From assembly GCA_050014815.1 (NCBI GenBank), contig JBEKCP010000194.1:1-9402 (forward strand): a DNA stretch of 9,402 nucleotides, read 5' to 3'. The notes beneath the pieces are model-generated. The model ran no database searches. It worked only from the letters and a program-made list of their open reading frames with translations, and had not been told where the DNA came from. The DNA is from JBEKCP01 sp050014815. Lineage in GTDB: Bacteria; Planctomycetota; Planctomycetia; Pirellulales; Thermoguttaceae. The number at the start of each line of letters is the position of its first letter. Position 1 is the stretch's first letter. Position numbers and translations under genes: made by a program. Shown here piece after piece: positions 1 to 6,877 of the stretch.

Positions 1-75
1 GTTTAGCGGGCGGGCTTGCCCGCCGAGTACCGGCTGGGCCGCGATTCACTCGGCGGGCAAGCCCGCCCGCTAAAC
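1..75. repeat. Large inverted repeat made of two facing copies of a 25-nt palindromic unit
   Basis: Positions 1-27 and 49-75 are perfect reverse complements, separated by 21 nt. Each arm contains a 25-nt unit (1-25 and, inverted, 51-75) that is itself a near-hairpin: GGCGGGC, two bases, then GCCCGCC. The same unit recurs identically at 7423-7447. The element lies about 110 nt beyond the stop of the cation exporter gene, so its transcript could fold into a very stable hairpin and protect or end that mRNA. No T-tract follows either side. The left arm begins at the first base of the window, so the element may extend further. A short TAAAC/GTTTA echo follows at 71-82. I see no coding function. 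Confidence 0.9.
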
Positions 76-182
76 GTGTTTAACCGGACGGTTTGGGCGC
101 TTGCGGAAGGCCCGCGGCGCAGCGGTTCAGTGTGCGACGGGTTGATATTGCGCGTCGCTGAAAGCGAGAATCGGATATCGGC

Positions 183-1610
183 CTACGGCTCCTTGTGGGG
201 CTCGACGTGGATGACGACCCGGGCGACGTGCGGAATGCGACGCCGCAGGAACTCCTCGACCCGGACCGTGAACTCGTGGGCGTCGGTGATCGACATGGCG
301 GGAGCCAGCCGGCAATGGAAAGAGACCAGCAGGTCCCCGCCGGATAGCCGAACCGTCATCTGGTGCAGGTTGTCGGCCAACGGATTGCGGCGGAAGAACT
401 CCTCCAGGGCCTCTCGGACCTGGTGCTCGTCGGCCGGCTCGGCCTCGATCACCGCCGTGGTGTCGCCGGCCGGCTCGAGGTGGGAGACGACCCGTAGCAG
501 GTCGGGGATCTCGGTCCGGACGTCCCGCTCGAAATCCGATGCCTGGCGATGGGCCTCGCCGAGACTCAGCGACTCGCCGACCTCGAGGTGGAGTTCCAGC
601 CACTGCCGCCCGTTCTCGGGGTAAAGGCGGATGGCGTGGGCGCCCATCCCGTGGCGCGCAGCCAGCATCCGGATCTTGGTCGTCAGGTCCAGGTCCTTTC
701 GGGCCAGGGGCTCGGCATGGACGACCACGTCGGCCTTGGGGAGGATCGAGCGGACCGACTCGGCCACGCGATCGGCGATCTCGTGGGCTTGCTCGAAAGT
801 GGCCGCCTGGCCGACCGACACGATAACGTCGGCGAATATTTCCGATCCGCTCCGCCGCATGCGGACCTGGCTGACTTGCTCGACGCCGTGTACCCGGCCG
901 GCCGCCTCGGCTACCTTGTCCACCAGGTCGTCGGGGATGCGGTCCAGGAGGTCGTCGACCGATTTCTTGCCGAGCCTCAGGCTGACCCAGACGACGATGG
1001 CCGCGACCCCCAGGGCCGCCACGGTATCGGCGCTCCCGAGCCAGCCCAGATGGAACTTCTCCGCTGCCAGCACGCCGCCGAGGCCCAGGAACACCACGGC
1101 GGAGGACCAGATGTCGGTGGCGAAGTGCAGGGCGTCGGCCTCCAGGGCCTGGCTGTGATATTTCCGCGCGACCCGCAGCAGGGCCCGCGATCGCGAGTAG
1201 TCCACCACGATGGACAGGATGACGACGAGGAAGGCCCAGAGGCTCGCGTCGACTTCAACCTTGTGGCCCGTCAGGCGTCTGCCGGCCTCATAGACGATCC
1301 ACACGCAGGTCACCAGGAGCAGGGCGGTTTCGACCAGGGCCGAAAGGTTCTCGAACTTGCCGTAACCGTAGGTATGGCGGCGGTCGGCGGGCCGGGCCGA
1401 CATCCGCACCGCCCAAAGCGTGACCGCGGCGGCCACGAGATCCAAAAGCGAGTGGGCCGCTTCGGAGAGGATGCCCAGGCTGAGCGTGAGCACGCCCACG
1501 ACCAGCTTCAAGAGGGTCAGCACGAAGGCGGCCACCAGCGACGAGATCGCCACCCTGAGTTTTTCGCGCGAGGCCTGCCCACGGTTGACGGTTGTCGCCG
1601 GGTTTTCCAT
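183..1610 (-). CDS. Cation diffusion facilitator (CDF) family metal exporter with three C-terminal domains
   Basis: This 475-aa inner-membrane protein most likely exports Zn(II) or a similar divalent metal by proton antiport. The N-terminal half (about 15-215) has the CDF pattern of six membrane helices. Helix 2 carries H53-x3-D57 (in SEAAHSLLDL) and helix 5 carries H162-x3-D166 (in ALHFATD). In this family a His/Asp pair in both helices is typical of zinc-selective members, whereas E. coli YiiP has Asp/Asp in helix 2. After the membrane part there are three consecutive ferredoxin-like CTD repeats, at about 225-301, 310-380 and 395-472. Each ends in a similar strand (VVVHAEP, VVSHLEP, VVIHVEP). 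Most CDF proteins have one CTD and are about 300 aa long, so this protein is extended. The ATG at 1610 leaves almost no leader after the best -10 match. The gene is transcribed divergently from the glycosyltransferase. The family is secure; the metal is inferred. Confidence 0.93.
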   Translation of the reverse strand: MENPATTVNRGQASREKLRVAISSLVAAFVLTLLKLVVGVLTLSLGILSEAAHSLLDLVAAAVTLWAVRMSARPADRRHTYGYGKFENLSALVETALLLVTCVWIVYEAGRRLTGHKVEVDASLWAFLVVILSIVVDYSRSRALLRVARKYHSQALEADALHFATDIWSSAVVFLGLGGVLAAEKFHLGWLGSADTVAALGVAAIVVWVSLRLGKKSVDDLLDRIPDDLVDKVAEAAGRVHGVEQVSQVRMRRSGSEIFADVIVSVGQAATFEQAHEIADRVAESVRSILPKADVVVHAEPLARKDLDLTTKIRMLAARHGMGAHAIRLYPENGRQWLELHLEVGESLSLGEAHRQASDFERDVRTEIPDLLRVVSHLEPAGDTTAVIEAEPADEHQVREALEEFFRRNPLADNLHQMTVRLSGGDLLVSFHCRLAPAMSITDAHEFTVRVEEFLRRRIPHVARVVIHVEPHKEP

Positions 1611-1616
1611 ACCCCT

Positions 1617-1645
1617 ATTTTAGGCAGGGGTGTCCAGCGTTGACA
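1617..1645 (-). promoter_or_regulatory. Possible promoter for the CDF gene giving a leaderless mRNA
   Basis: On the minus strand TAAAAT (1622-1617) matches five of six bases of the bacterial -10 consensus. Its expected start point is about 1610, which is the A of the CDF start codon. The hexamer 17 bp upstream (TGTCAA, 1645-1640) is only a poor -35. No usable Shine-Dalgarno lies before the ATG: AGGGG is present but only one base away from it. This suggests, without proving, leaderless initiation. Confidence 0.35.
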
Positions 1646-1668
1646 ATCGGGTGGCCGTGGAATACGCT
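1640..1668 (+). promoter_or_regulatory. Sigma-70-like promoter for the glycosyltransferase gene
   Basis: A perfect TTGACA (1640-1645) is followed after exactly 17 bp by TACGCT (1663-1668). The second hexamer keeps the three most important -10 bases (T1, A2, T6). The predicted start near 1675 would leave about 43 nt of leader before the ATG at 1718. The sequence lies in the short divergent spacer and overlaps the putative promoter of the opposite gene. Confidence 0.5.
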
Positions 1669-1717
1669 GAAGGCCGGTCGTCGTCGGGTAACTCCTCGTT
1701 CCGGTCGCCAGTCAGGC

Positions 1718-4057
1718 ATGACGCCGATCTCAAAAAAGATTCGGATGCTCTTGCGCCGTCTGCGGAGATGGTCCTGGGGCCTTGTGGCGGGGGCCATGCT
1801 GCTGGCAGCCGCCCTGGCGCTGCCGTGCCTCGATAACCACCGATTCTGGGACGACGAGGCCAATACGGCCATCTATGCCCGCAACCTCCTCCGCTTCGGA
1901 CGGATCACTGCCTGGGACGGGACGAACCTGAGCGGCTACGGCCAGGGCGGGGCGCTGGGCGAGGATCTGGGGCAGGAACTCCGCGTGCCGACCCTGCCGG
2001 CCTACGTGGCGGCGGCGTCCATGCGGCTGTTGGGCGAGACGACCTTTGCGGGCCGCCTCCCGTTTGTCCTGGCGGGAATCGTTTCGGTCGGACTGCTGGC
2101 CGTGTGGCTGCGGCGGCACCTGGGACGGCGATTCCCCGTATACCTGCCCGCGGTGCTCTTGGCCGTGAGCCCCGCCTTCCTCCTCTACATCCGGAACTGC
2201 CGCTACTACGCCCTGGGAGTGTTGTTCACGCTGGCCGTGTACTGCTTGTGGGCGCCGGGTGCTTCGCGATCGGGCCGGTGCTCCGGGCCGCTTCTGTGTC
2301 GGCGCGAGTTGGCGCGCTGGGCGGGCGCGGCCGCCGCGATGCTGTTGCTGGCCTGGTCCCACTATCTCAACGCCGCCGCCTTGCTCGCGACGCTGCCACT
2401 GTGGTTTCTCGATCGACGCTATCGCCAGCGCCGCCAATACCTGCTCCTGGCCGTCCTCTGGGCGACCGGCGCCGTTTACGCGGCGTGGGTGTTCTTTGCC
2501 ATCGGCCCGCAAGGCGCCACCTACGGCGAGGGACAGCAGTGGCTCTTCGCGCCGCAGCCCCAGCCGGACTCGTGGCACCGGTTCTGGGAGAATCTCGGGT
2601 GGTTCCTGCGGGACCTCGGCACGCACGAGTTCTTTCCATGGCTGGTGGTCGCGGCGCTGCCGCTGCCATTCCTGATGGCGTGGTGGAGGCGAAAAAGGGA
2701 GACAGCGAATAATAGCCGCGGATCGGGCACCGCCGCGGCACCATGCGCAGCATGGTCGCGGTGGTCGTCCGCGGGTAACGGGCGCATCCGGCGGCTGCGG
2801 CCCCTGGCCTGGCGAGGCGGGATCCTTGTGGCGATCGTCCTGGCTTATGTCGTGCTGGCCGCCGCCTTGATGCCGGCGGACATGGGCAAGGGGCCCACGG
2901 CTGAAATGCGGTACGTCGTTCCGTTGGTGGCGCTGGGCGGCGCGGTCGGCGGAGTGGCCGTCGCCGGGCTCTGCCGCGTGGCCGTGCCGGCAGCCGCGGT
3001 CCTCCTGCTCCTCCTGGCCGGCACCAACTGGCTGCACTTGGGTTTCCTGGTCGATCGTTTCGACGGGACCAACCCGGCCTGGCCCCCGACTCTCTACCGG
3101 TACGTCTACGAGCTGGGGCACCCGTTCGAGACCGGCAGCGATGCCTTGATCGAACTGTTGGATGCCTTGCCGGCGGGGACGACGGTCCGCATCTGGCCGT
3201 CCTTCATGACCTACCCGCCCATGTTCTACGTCCCCGAGCTTCACTACTGCGACCAACTGACGACCAAGAAACGCATCAGCAGCGATCTCCGCGGTTCGCT
3301 GCCGGACTACCTGTTCGTCGAGCGATCCCGGCCCGAGGTGGTCGTCGTCCCGGCGCCTTTTCTCCTGGCGGCCCTGAACGAACTGGAGGGCCAGGCGGGG
3401 CCGGGCGGCTACCGCACGGTGAAAGCGACGCGCGAGCATTACAATTACGTCTCCAAGCCCGAAATCCCCCTGCACTGCTTCCGGCCGCCGGAAGGGCCGT
3501 GGAGCATGTATCCGGGCTTTCTGGTGCTCGTGGCCGCGGGCTCGGCGCTGGAGCAGCTCCCGGCCCTCGTGCCGGACGACTTCGACCGGAAGGCGGGCTG
3601 CGAGGCCCATTTCGTCGCGGCCTGCCAACTGCACGCGGGCGGCCAGTTTGAGCGGGCGATCGTGCAGTATGAAGAAGCCCTGCGGCTGGATCCCCGGCAC
3701 GTCAATGCCCGCGTAAACCTCGGCGACGCCCTCCAGTCGCTGGGCCGGACGGACGAGGCGGCCGCCCAATACCGGCGGGCGATCAAGGATCAGTCGCGGG
3801 AGGCCCGTGCCCACTACAATCTGGCCAACCTGTTGCGGGACCAGGGCGAAATCGACGAGGCGGAGAAGCACTACCGGGCCGCCCTGGACTCGCGGCCCAA
3901 CTACCCGTATGCCCACGCGGAACTGGCAAAGTTGCTCCTGGACGCCGGCAAGACGGCCGAAGCCCGCGACCACCTTCGCGCAGCGTTGAGGTCGCTTTCC
4001 CAGGACGATCCGCTGGCCCGCGAAATCCGCAGAACGCTCCGGCAAATCGAGCGGTAG
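1718..4057 (+). CDS. GT39/ArnT-type polytopic membrane glycosyltransferase with C-terminal TPR domain
   Basis: This 779-aa integral membrane protein probably transfers a sugar from a polyprenyl-phosphate donor to an acceptor on the outer face of the membrane; the acceptor is unknown. A basic N terminus leads into a first helix (about 19-38). Then comes the acidic loop motif W44-D45-D46-E47, the expected catalytic or metal site of PMT/ArnT-like GT-C enzymes. Further helices run to about residue 440, with R162-Y163-Y164 matching the conserved Arg-Tyr region after the fourth helix. A soluble stretch follows, then four TPR repeats at about 629-659, 660-693, 694-727 and 728-761. The loop at 332-353 is coded by a nested palindrome and looks inserted. 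I chose the ATG at 1718, directly before a basic signal-anchor: an in-frame ATG at 1592 would overlap the divergent gene and lie upstream of the promoter. Membrane GT-C fold: confident; substrate: not determinable. Confidence 0.85.
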   Translation: MTPISKKIRMLLRRLRRWSWGLVAGAMLLAAALALPCLDNHRFWDDEANTAIYARNLLRFGRITAWDGTNLSGYGQGGALGEDLGQELRVPTLPAYVAAASMRLLGETTFAGRLPFVLAGIVSVGLLAVWLRRHLGRRFPVYLPAVLLAVSPAFLLYIRNCRYYALGVLFTLAVYCLWAPGASRSGRCSGPLLCRRELARWAGAAAAMLLLAWSHYLNAAALLATLPLWFLDRRYRQRRQYLLLAVLWATGAVYAAWVFFAIGPQGATYGEGQQWLFAPQPQPDSWHRFWENLGWFLRDLGTHEFFPWLVVAALPLPFLMAWWRRKRETANNSRGSGTAAAPCAAWSRWSSAGNGRIRRLRPLAWRGGILVAIVLAYVVLAAALMPADMGKGPTAEMRYVVPLVALGGAVGGVAVAGLCRVAVPAAAVLLLLLAGTNWLHLGFLVDRFDGTNPAWPPTLYRYVYELGHPFETGSDALIELLDALPAGTTVRIWPSFMTYPPMFYVPELHYCDQLTTKKRISSDLRGSLPDYLFVERSRPEVVVVPAPFLLAALNELEGQAGPGGYRTVKATREHYNYVSKPEIPLHCFRPPEGPWSMYPGFLVLVAAGSALEQLPALVPDDFDRKAGCEAHFVAACQLHAGGQFERAIVQYEEALRLDPRHVNARVNLGDALQSLGRTDEAAAQYRRAIKDQSREARAHYNLANLLRDQGEIDEAEKHYRAALDSRPNYPYAHAELAKLLLDAGKTAEARDHLRAALRSLSQDDPLAREIRRTLRQIER
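2716..2774. repeat. Nested palindromic element inside the glycosyltransferase coding sequence
   Basis: Three nested inverted repeats share one centre. The inner stem ACCATGC (2740-2746) pairs with GCATGGT (2750-2756) around a GCA loop. The middle stem at 2729-2737 pairs with 2757-2765, including one G-T pair and a two-base bulge beside it. The outer CCGCGGA (2716-2722) pairs with TCCGCGG (2768-2774). The element is read in frame as about 20 residues rich in Ser, Ala, Gly and Trp, in an otherwise hydrophobic protein. It shares no sequence with the 1-75 repeat. It may be an old inserted palindrome or simply a folded GC-rich segment. Confidence 0.55.
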
Positions 4058-4086
4058 GCGGATTGTTCATGGCCGGGTATGGTGTT

Positions 4087-4554
4087 TCAGCGAGCGAGCA
4101 CGCTTCGGAGCCGCTCGACCAGAGATTCGTACCGCGGGCCCACGGCCGCGATTTCCATCCTCCGCGACTGGTCCCCCGTAACCTCGATGCGGATCTCGAC
4201 CCGTTGGCGGGGCAACGAGCCCGCGACGCGATCGGCCCACTCGACCAGCACCAAGGCATCGCTCTCGAAGTACTCGTCCGGGCCGAGCTGGTCGAACTCG
4301 TCCGCGTCCCGCACGCGATAGGCGTCGATGTGGCAGACCCTCCGGCGGCCATGGTACTCCTGGATCAGGACGAAGGTGGGGCTGACGACGTCGCGGCGGC
4401 TCACTCCGCAGGCTTCGGCGATGGCCTGCACCAGCCGGGTCTTGCCCGCCCCGAGCGTACCCACCAGGGCCACGGTAGTTCCGGGCGGCAGGAGTTGGGC
4501 CAGGGCGACCCCCAGGGCGGCGGTGGCCCGCTCGTCGACGGCGTCGTAGATCAT
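4087..4554 (-). CDS. tsaE: tRNA N6-adenosine threonylcarbamoyltransferase complex ATPase TsaE
   Basis: TsaE is the cytoplasmic ATPase that works with TsaB and TsaD to make threonylcarbamoyladenosine (t6A) at position 37 of ANN-decoding tRNAs. The 155-aa product has the family's usual length. Visible marks are a Walker A loop G32-TLGAG-K38-T39, the TsaE signature SPTF (58-61) followed by LIQEY, the H75-I-D77-A-Y79-R80 motif, and LVEWADR with E105-W106. Its ATG (4554-4552) overlaps the ThiL stop TGA (4553-4551) as ATGA. Translation is therefore probably coupled, with only a distant GGGAG 11 nt upstream. The frame stays open upstream to about 5511, but that part is the antisense-like third frame of ThiL, not TsaE. 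The gene ends 29 nt from the convergent glycosyltransferase gene. Identification is firm. Confidence 0.95.
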   Translation of the reverse strand: MIYDAVDERATAALGVALAQLLPPGTTVALVGTLGAGKTRLVQAIAEACGVSRRDVVSPTFVLIQEYHGRRRVCHIDAYRVRDADEFDQLGPDEYFESDALVLVEWADRVAGSLPRQRVEIRIEVTGDQSRRMEIAAVGPRYESLVERLRSVLAR

Positions 4555-5477
4555 CTGAACCGATGCTCCCAACCGGACGGGACGAGCGGCTGCCGGGGGC
4601 CGTCGCCCTGGCGCTGCCATAGCCCCGGCTCGGGGATGAACTGCCCGATGGCCGCCAGCGGCACGCCGAGCGGCTGGTCCGCCAATATTTTTTCGGCCTC
4701 GCCGGGCGACACGGCAAGGATCAGCTCGAAGTCCTCGCCGTCGCCCAGGGCATGGTCCAGGGGGGTCGAGCCGTCGGCCAGCCGGGCGGCCAGTTGGCCG
4801 GCGGCGGGGCTGATCGGCACGGCCTCTCGCTGGACCACCGCTCCGCAGCCGCTCTCCTCGGCCAGGTGGGCCAGGTCCGTCGAAAGGCCGTCGCTGGCGT
4901 CGATCCCGGCGTGCAGATCGTATCGCTCGTGCAAGAGCAGCGCCTCGCGGACCCGCGGCTCGAAATCGAGGTGTTTGCCGAGAATGCTCCCGCCGAAGGA
5001 GCCGCTGACGAGGATGCGGTCGCCGGGCCGGGCGCCGGAACGTCGCAGCGGCCCGCGGGCCGTCAGGGCGCCCAGCAGCGTGACGCTCACCACCAACGGT
5101 CCGTCCCAACTGTTCGTGTCGCCGCCGGCCATGGCCAGTTGGTACTTTTCGGCCAGCGGCAGCATGCCTTCGACGAGTCCGACGGCGATTTCCTGGCCGC
5201 CCTGGCGCGGCAGGGCCACGGCCACGACGGCGGCCAGCGGGCGGCTGGCCATCGCCGCCAGGTCGCTGAGATTCACGGCCAGGGCCTTCCGGCCCACCCG
5301 CCGCGGATCCACTTCGGCCAGCTCGAAATCGACGTGATCGGTCAGGAGATCGACCGTCACGACGCAGTCGTCCAGGCCGGTCATGCTCAGCACGGCCGCA
5401 TCGTCCCCCGGCCCGATCCGCAGCCGCGGATGCTGCGGCAAGCGGCGGCGAAGCCAGGCGATCAACTCGCGTTCCAT
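4551..5477 (-). CDS. thiL: Thiamine-monophosphate kinase ThiL
   Basis: ThiL phosphorylates thiamine monophosphate with ATP to give thiamine diphosphate, the active cofactor, in the cytoplasm. The 308-aa protein has the PurM/AIR-synthetase-like two-domain form. Nucleotide- and Mg-binding motifs appear in the expected order: GPGDDAAV (22-29, with D25-D26), VDLLTDHVDF (42-51), NLSDLAAM (69-76), GGDT (118-121), GIDASDGLSTDL (191-202) and GDGEDFEL (245-252). Length is slightly short of but near the family norm of about 320-340 aa. The start ATG at 5477 has a GGAG two bases upstream, which is rather close, and sits 14 nt after the HtrA stop. The stop overlaps tsaE by four bases, so the three genes look like one transcript. 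thiL next to tsaE is a housekeeping pairing with no obvious biochemical link. All key acidic residues are present, so the enzyme should be active. Confidence 0.95.
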   Translation of the reverse strand: MERELIAWLRRRLPQHPRLRIGPGDDAAVLSMTGLDDCVVTVDLLTDHVDFELAEVDPRRVGRKALAVNLSDLAAMASRPLAAVVAVALPRQGGQEIAVGLVEGMLPLAEKYQLAMAGGDTNSWDGPLVVSVTLLGALTARGPLRRSGARPGDRILVSGSFGGSILGKHLDFEPRVREALLLHERYDLHAGIDASDGLSTDLAHLAEESGCGAVVQREAVPISPAAGQLAARLADGSTPLDHALGDGEDFELILAVSPGEAEKILADQPLGVPLAAIGQFIPEPGLWQRQGDGPRQPLVPSGWEHRFR

Positions 5478-5491
5478 GGCTCCAGCATAAC

Positions 5492-6877
5492 CTACATCTT
5501 TGCCGGGTCAACGCGCTGGGCTGTCTTCGCGGTCACCTGCATGTAGCCATAGAGCGTCTCGTTGCCGCGAAGGATGAAGAACTTCACGGGATTGAAGGAG
5601 CTGAGGTCGGGCCGCTTGAGGATGTAGGTCACGTTGTCCAGCAAGACGGTCTCCCAGATGTGCATTCCCACGAGCACGTCGCCCGGGCGAATGCCCTGCT
5701 CCGCGGCGGGGCTGCTGGGCCGGACGTCGACCACCGCGAGGCCCCCGCGGTAACGCGTCTGGTACTTCTGCTTGAATTCCGCCGGCCCCAGCGGCCGCAA
5801 ATCCAGCCCCAGGACCTCCCAGGCCGGCGTCGCGGGGGGGCGAAGCGATTCGGGCAGGGTGGCCAGTTCGAGGGTCATCGTCTCGGGCTTGCCGTGGCGC
5901 TCGATGCTCAAGGCGACCGTGTCGCCCGCCTTGTGGTCCAGCATCGCCCGCTGGAAGTCCAATGCCCGCTTCACTTCGACGTCGTCCACGGCGGTAATGA
6001 CGTCGCCCGGCAGCAGGCCGCTCTGGGCCGCGGGGCTCTTCTTGTCCACCGCGGCCACCTTGGTGCCCGAGAGCGATGCGGGGGCGTCGGGGGCGGGAAC
6101 CACCCCGTGCCAGGCCCGGTTGGCCGAGGCCGACGCCATGAGCGAAGCCGCCACCGAGATGGCCTTGTCCACGGGAATGGCGAATCCGATCCCCTGGGCG
6201 CCGGCCCGCACCGCCACGTTGACTCCGATCATCTCTCCGTCGATGTTCACCAGCGGCCCGCCCGAATTGCCCGGATTGATCGCCGCGGACGTCTGGATCA
6301 GGTCGTCGTAGAACTGGGCGTCGCTGATCTGCACCGCCCGGTGCTGGGCGCTGACGATTCCCTCCGTTGCCGTCTCCGGGTAGCCGAAGGCGTTGCCCAC
6401 GGCAATGACCGATTCACCCGTCATCAGGTCCGAGGAGGTGCCGATCGGAATGACGGGGGCCTTTTGCGGGAGATTGATCTTGATCAGCGCCAGGTCGGTC
6501 TCCAGGTCCCACGCCACCAGCGTGGCGACGTGCCGCTGGGCATTGGCCAGGGTCACCTGGATCTCGCGGACCCCGTCGACCACGTGATAGTTCGTCAGGA
6601 CATAGCCGCGGGGGTCGATGATCACGCCCGTCCCCATGCCGTTGACTCGCCGCGGGATCTCGGCGGTGGCAGACTGCGGACCGGTCGGCGCGACCGTCTT
6701 CTCGCCGCGGATGTTGACGACCGACGGCCGCACCCTCGCAATGGCCTTCACCACCGGCGTCTGCCGCGCCTCGGAACCATCGGCCAAGGCGGCCAGTATC
6801 CAGCAGAGCCCCCCCAGGGCTGCCGCAAAACTTTTCCCCCAGCCGGGCCGGATGTGCTGTGTTGAACGGTCGGGCAT
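5492..6877 (-). CDS. HtrA/DegP-like trypsin-fold serine protease with two PDZ domains
   Basis: This is an exported quality-control protease of the envelope. Residues 1-37 look like a signal peptide or anchor: basic start with K15, hydrophobic 17-32, and a possible cleavage near A37. The chymotrypsin-fold domain (about 40-250) has the complete triad H98 (TNYHVVDG), D128 (ETDLALIKI) and S205 (NPGNSGGPL). PDZ1 spans about 255-338 (SGLLPGDVITAVDDVEV). A divergent second PDZ spans about 353-448, with QGIRPGDVLVGMHIWET and a C-terminal FFILRGNETLYGY strand. I recall that style of second PDZ from planctomycete proteases, which is memory rather than a search. Length (461 aa) is normal for DegP/DegQ relatives. 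The start at 6877 has only a weak GAG upstream; the next in-frame ATGs (residue 80 on) lie inside the protease domain. It heads the compact HtrA-thiL-tsaE group. Whether it is DegP-, DegQ- or DegS-like cannot be decided from sequence. Confidence 0.93.
   Translation of the reverse strand: MPDRSTQHIRPGWGKSFAAALGGLCWILAALADGSEARQTPVVKAIARVRPSVVNIRGEKTVAPTGPQSATAEIPRRVNGMGTGVIIDPRGYVLTNYHVVDGVREIQVTLANAQRHVATLVAWDLETDLALIKINLPQKAPVIPIGTSSDLMTGESVIAVGNAFGYPETATEGIVSAQHRAVQISDAQFYDDLIQTSAAINPGNSGGPLVNIDGEMIGVNVAVRAGAQGIGFAIPVDKAISVAASLMASASANRAWHGVVPAPDAPASLSGTKVAAVDKKSPAAQSGLLPGDVITAVDDVEVKRALDFQRAMLDHKAGDTVALSIERHGKPETMTLELATLPESLRPPATPAWEVLGLDLRPLGPAEFKQKYQTRYRGGLAVVDVRPSSPAAEQGIRPGDVLVGMHIWETVLLDNVTYILKRPDLSSFNPVKFFILRGNETLYGYMQVTAKTAQRVDPAKM

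Noticed and set aside
1..75. Intrinsic terminator or insertion-sequence end
   Set aside because: No T-tract follows the hairpin and no transposase is present; it is better described as a dispersed palindromic repeat.
549..1643. Plus-strand 364-aa frame opposite the CDF gene
   Set aside because: Composition is typical of an antisense shadow, and the minus strand encodes a complete CDF protein.
1592..1717. Upstream in-frame ATG at 1592 as start of the glycosyltransferase
   Set aside because: It would overlap the start of the divergent CDF gene, lie before the promoter at 1640-1668, and add 42 residues with no signal-anchor character.
1730..4045. Long minus-strand open frame opposite the glycosyltransferase
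   Set aside because: It is a mirror frame produced by high GC; the residues are Arg/Gln/Gly-rich without any domain, while the plus strand has clear membrane and TPR structure.
4058..4086. Bidirectional terminator between the convergent glycosyltransferase and tsaE genes
   Set aside because: The 29-nt gap shows no stem-loop or T-run that I can support.
4555..5511. Extension of the tsaE frame upstream into a 474-aa protein
   Set aside because: The extra part is an alternative frame of thiL, Arg/Pro/Gly-rich with no motifs; the TsaE fold begins just after the ATG at 4554.
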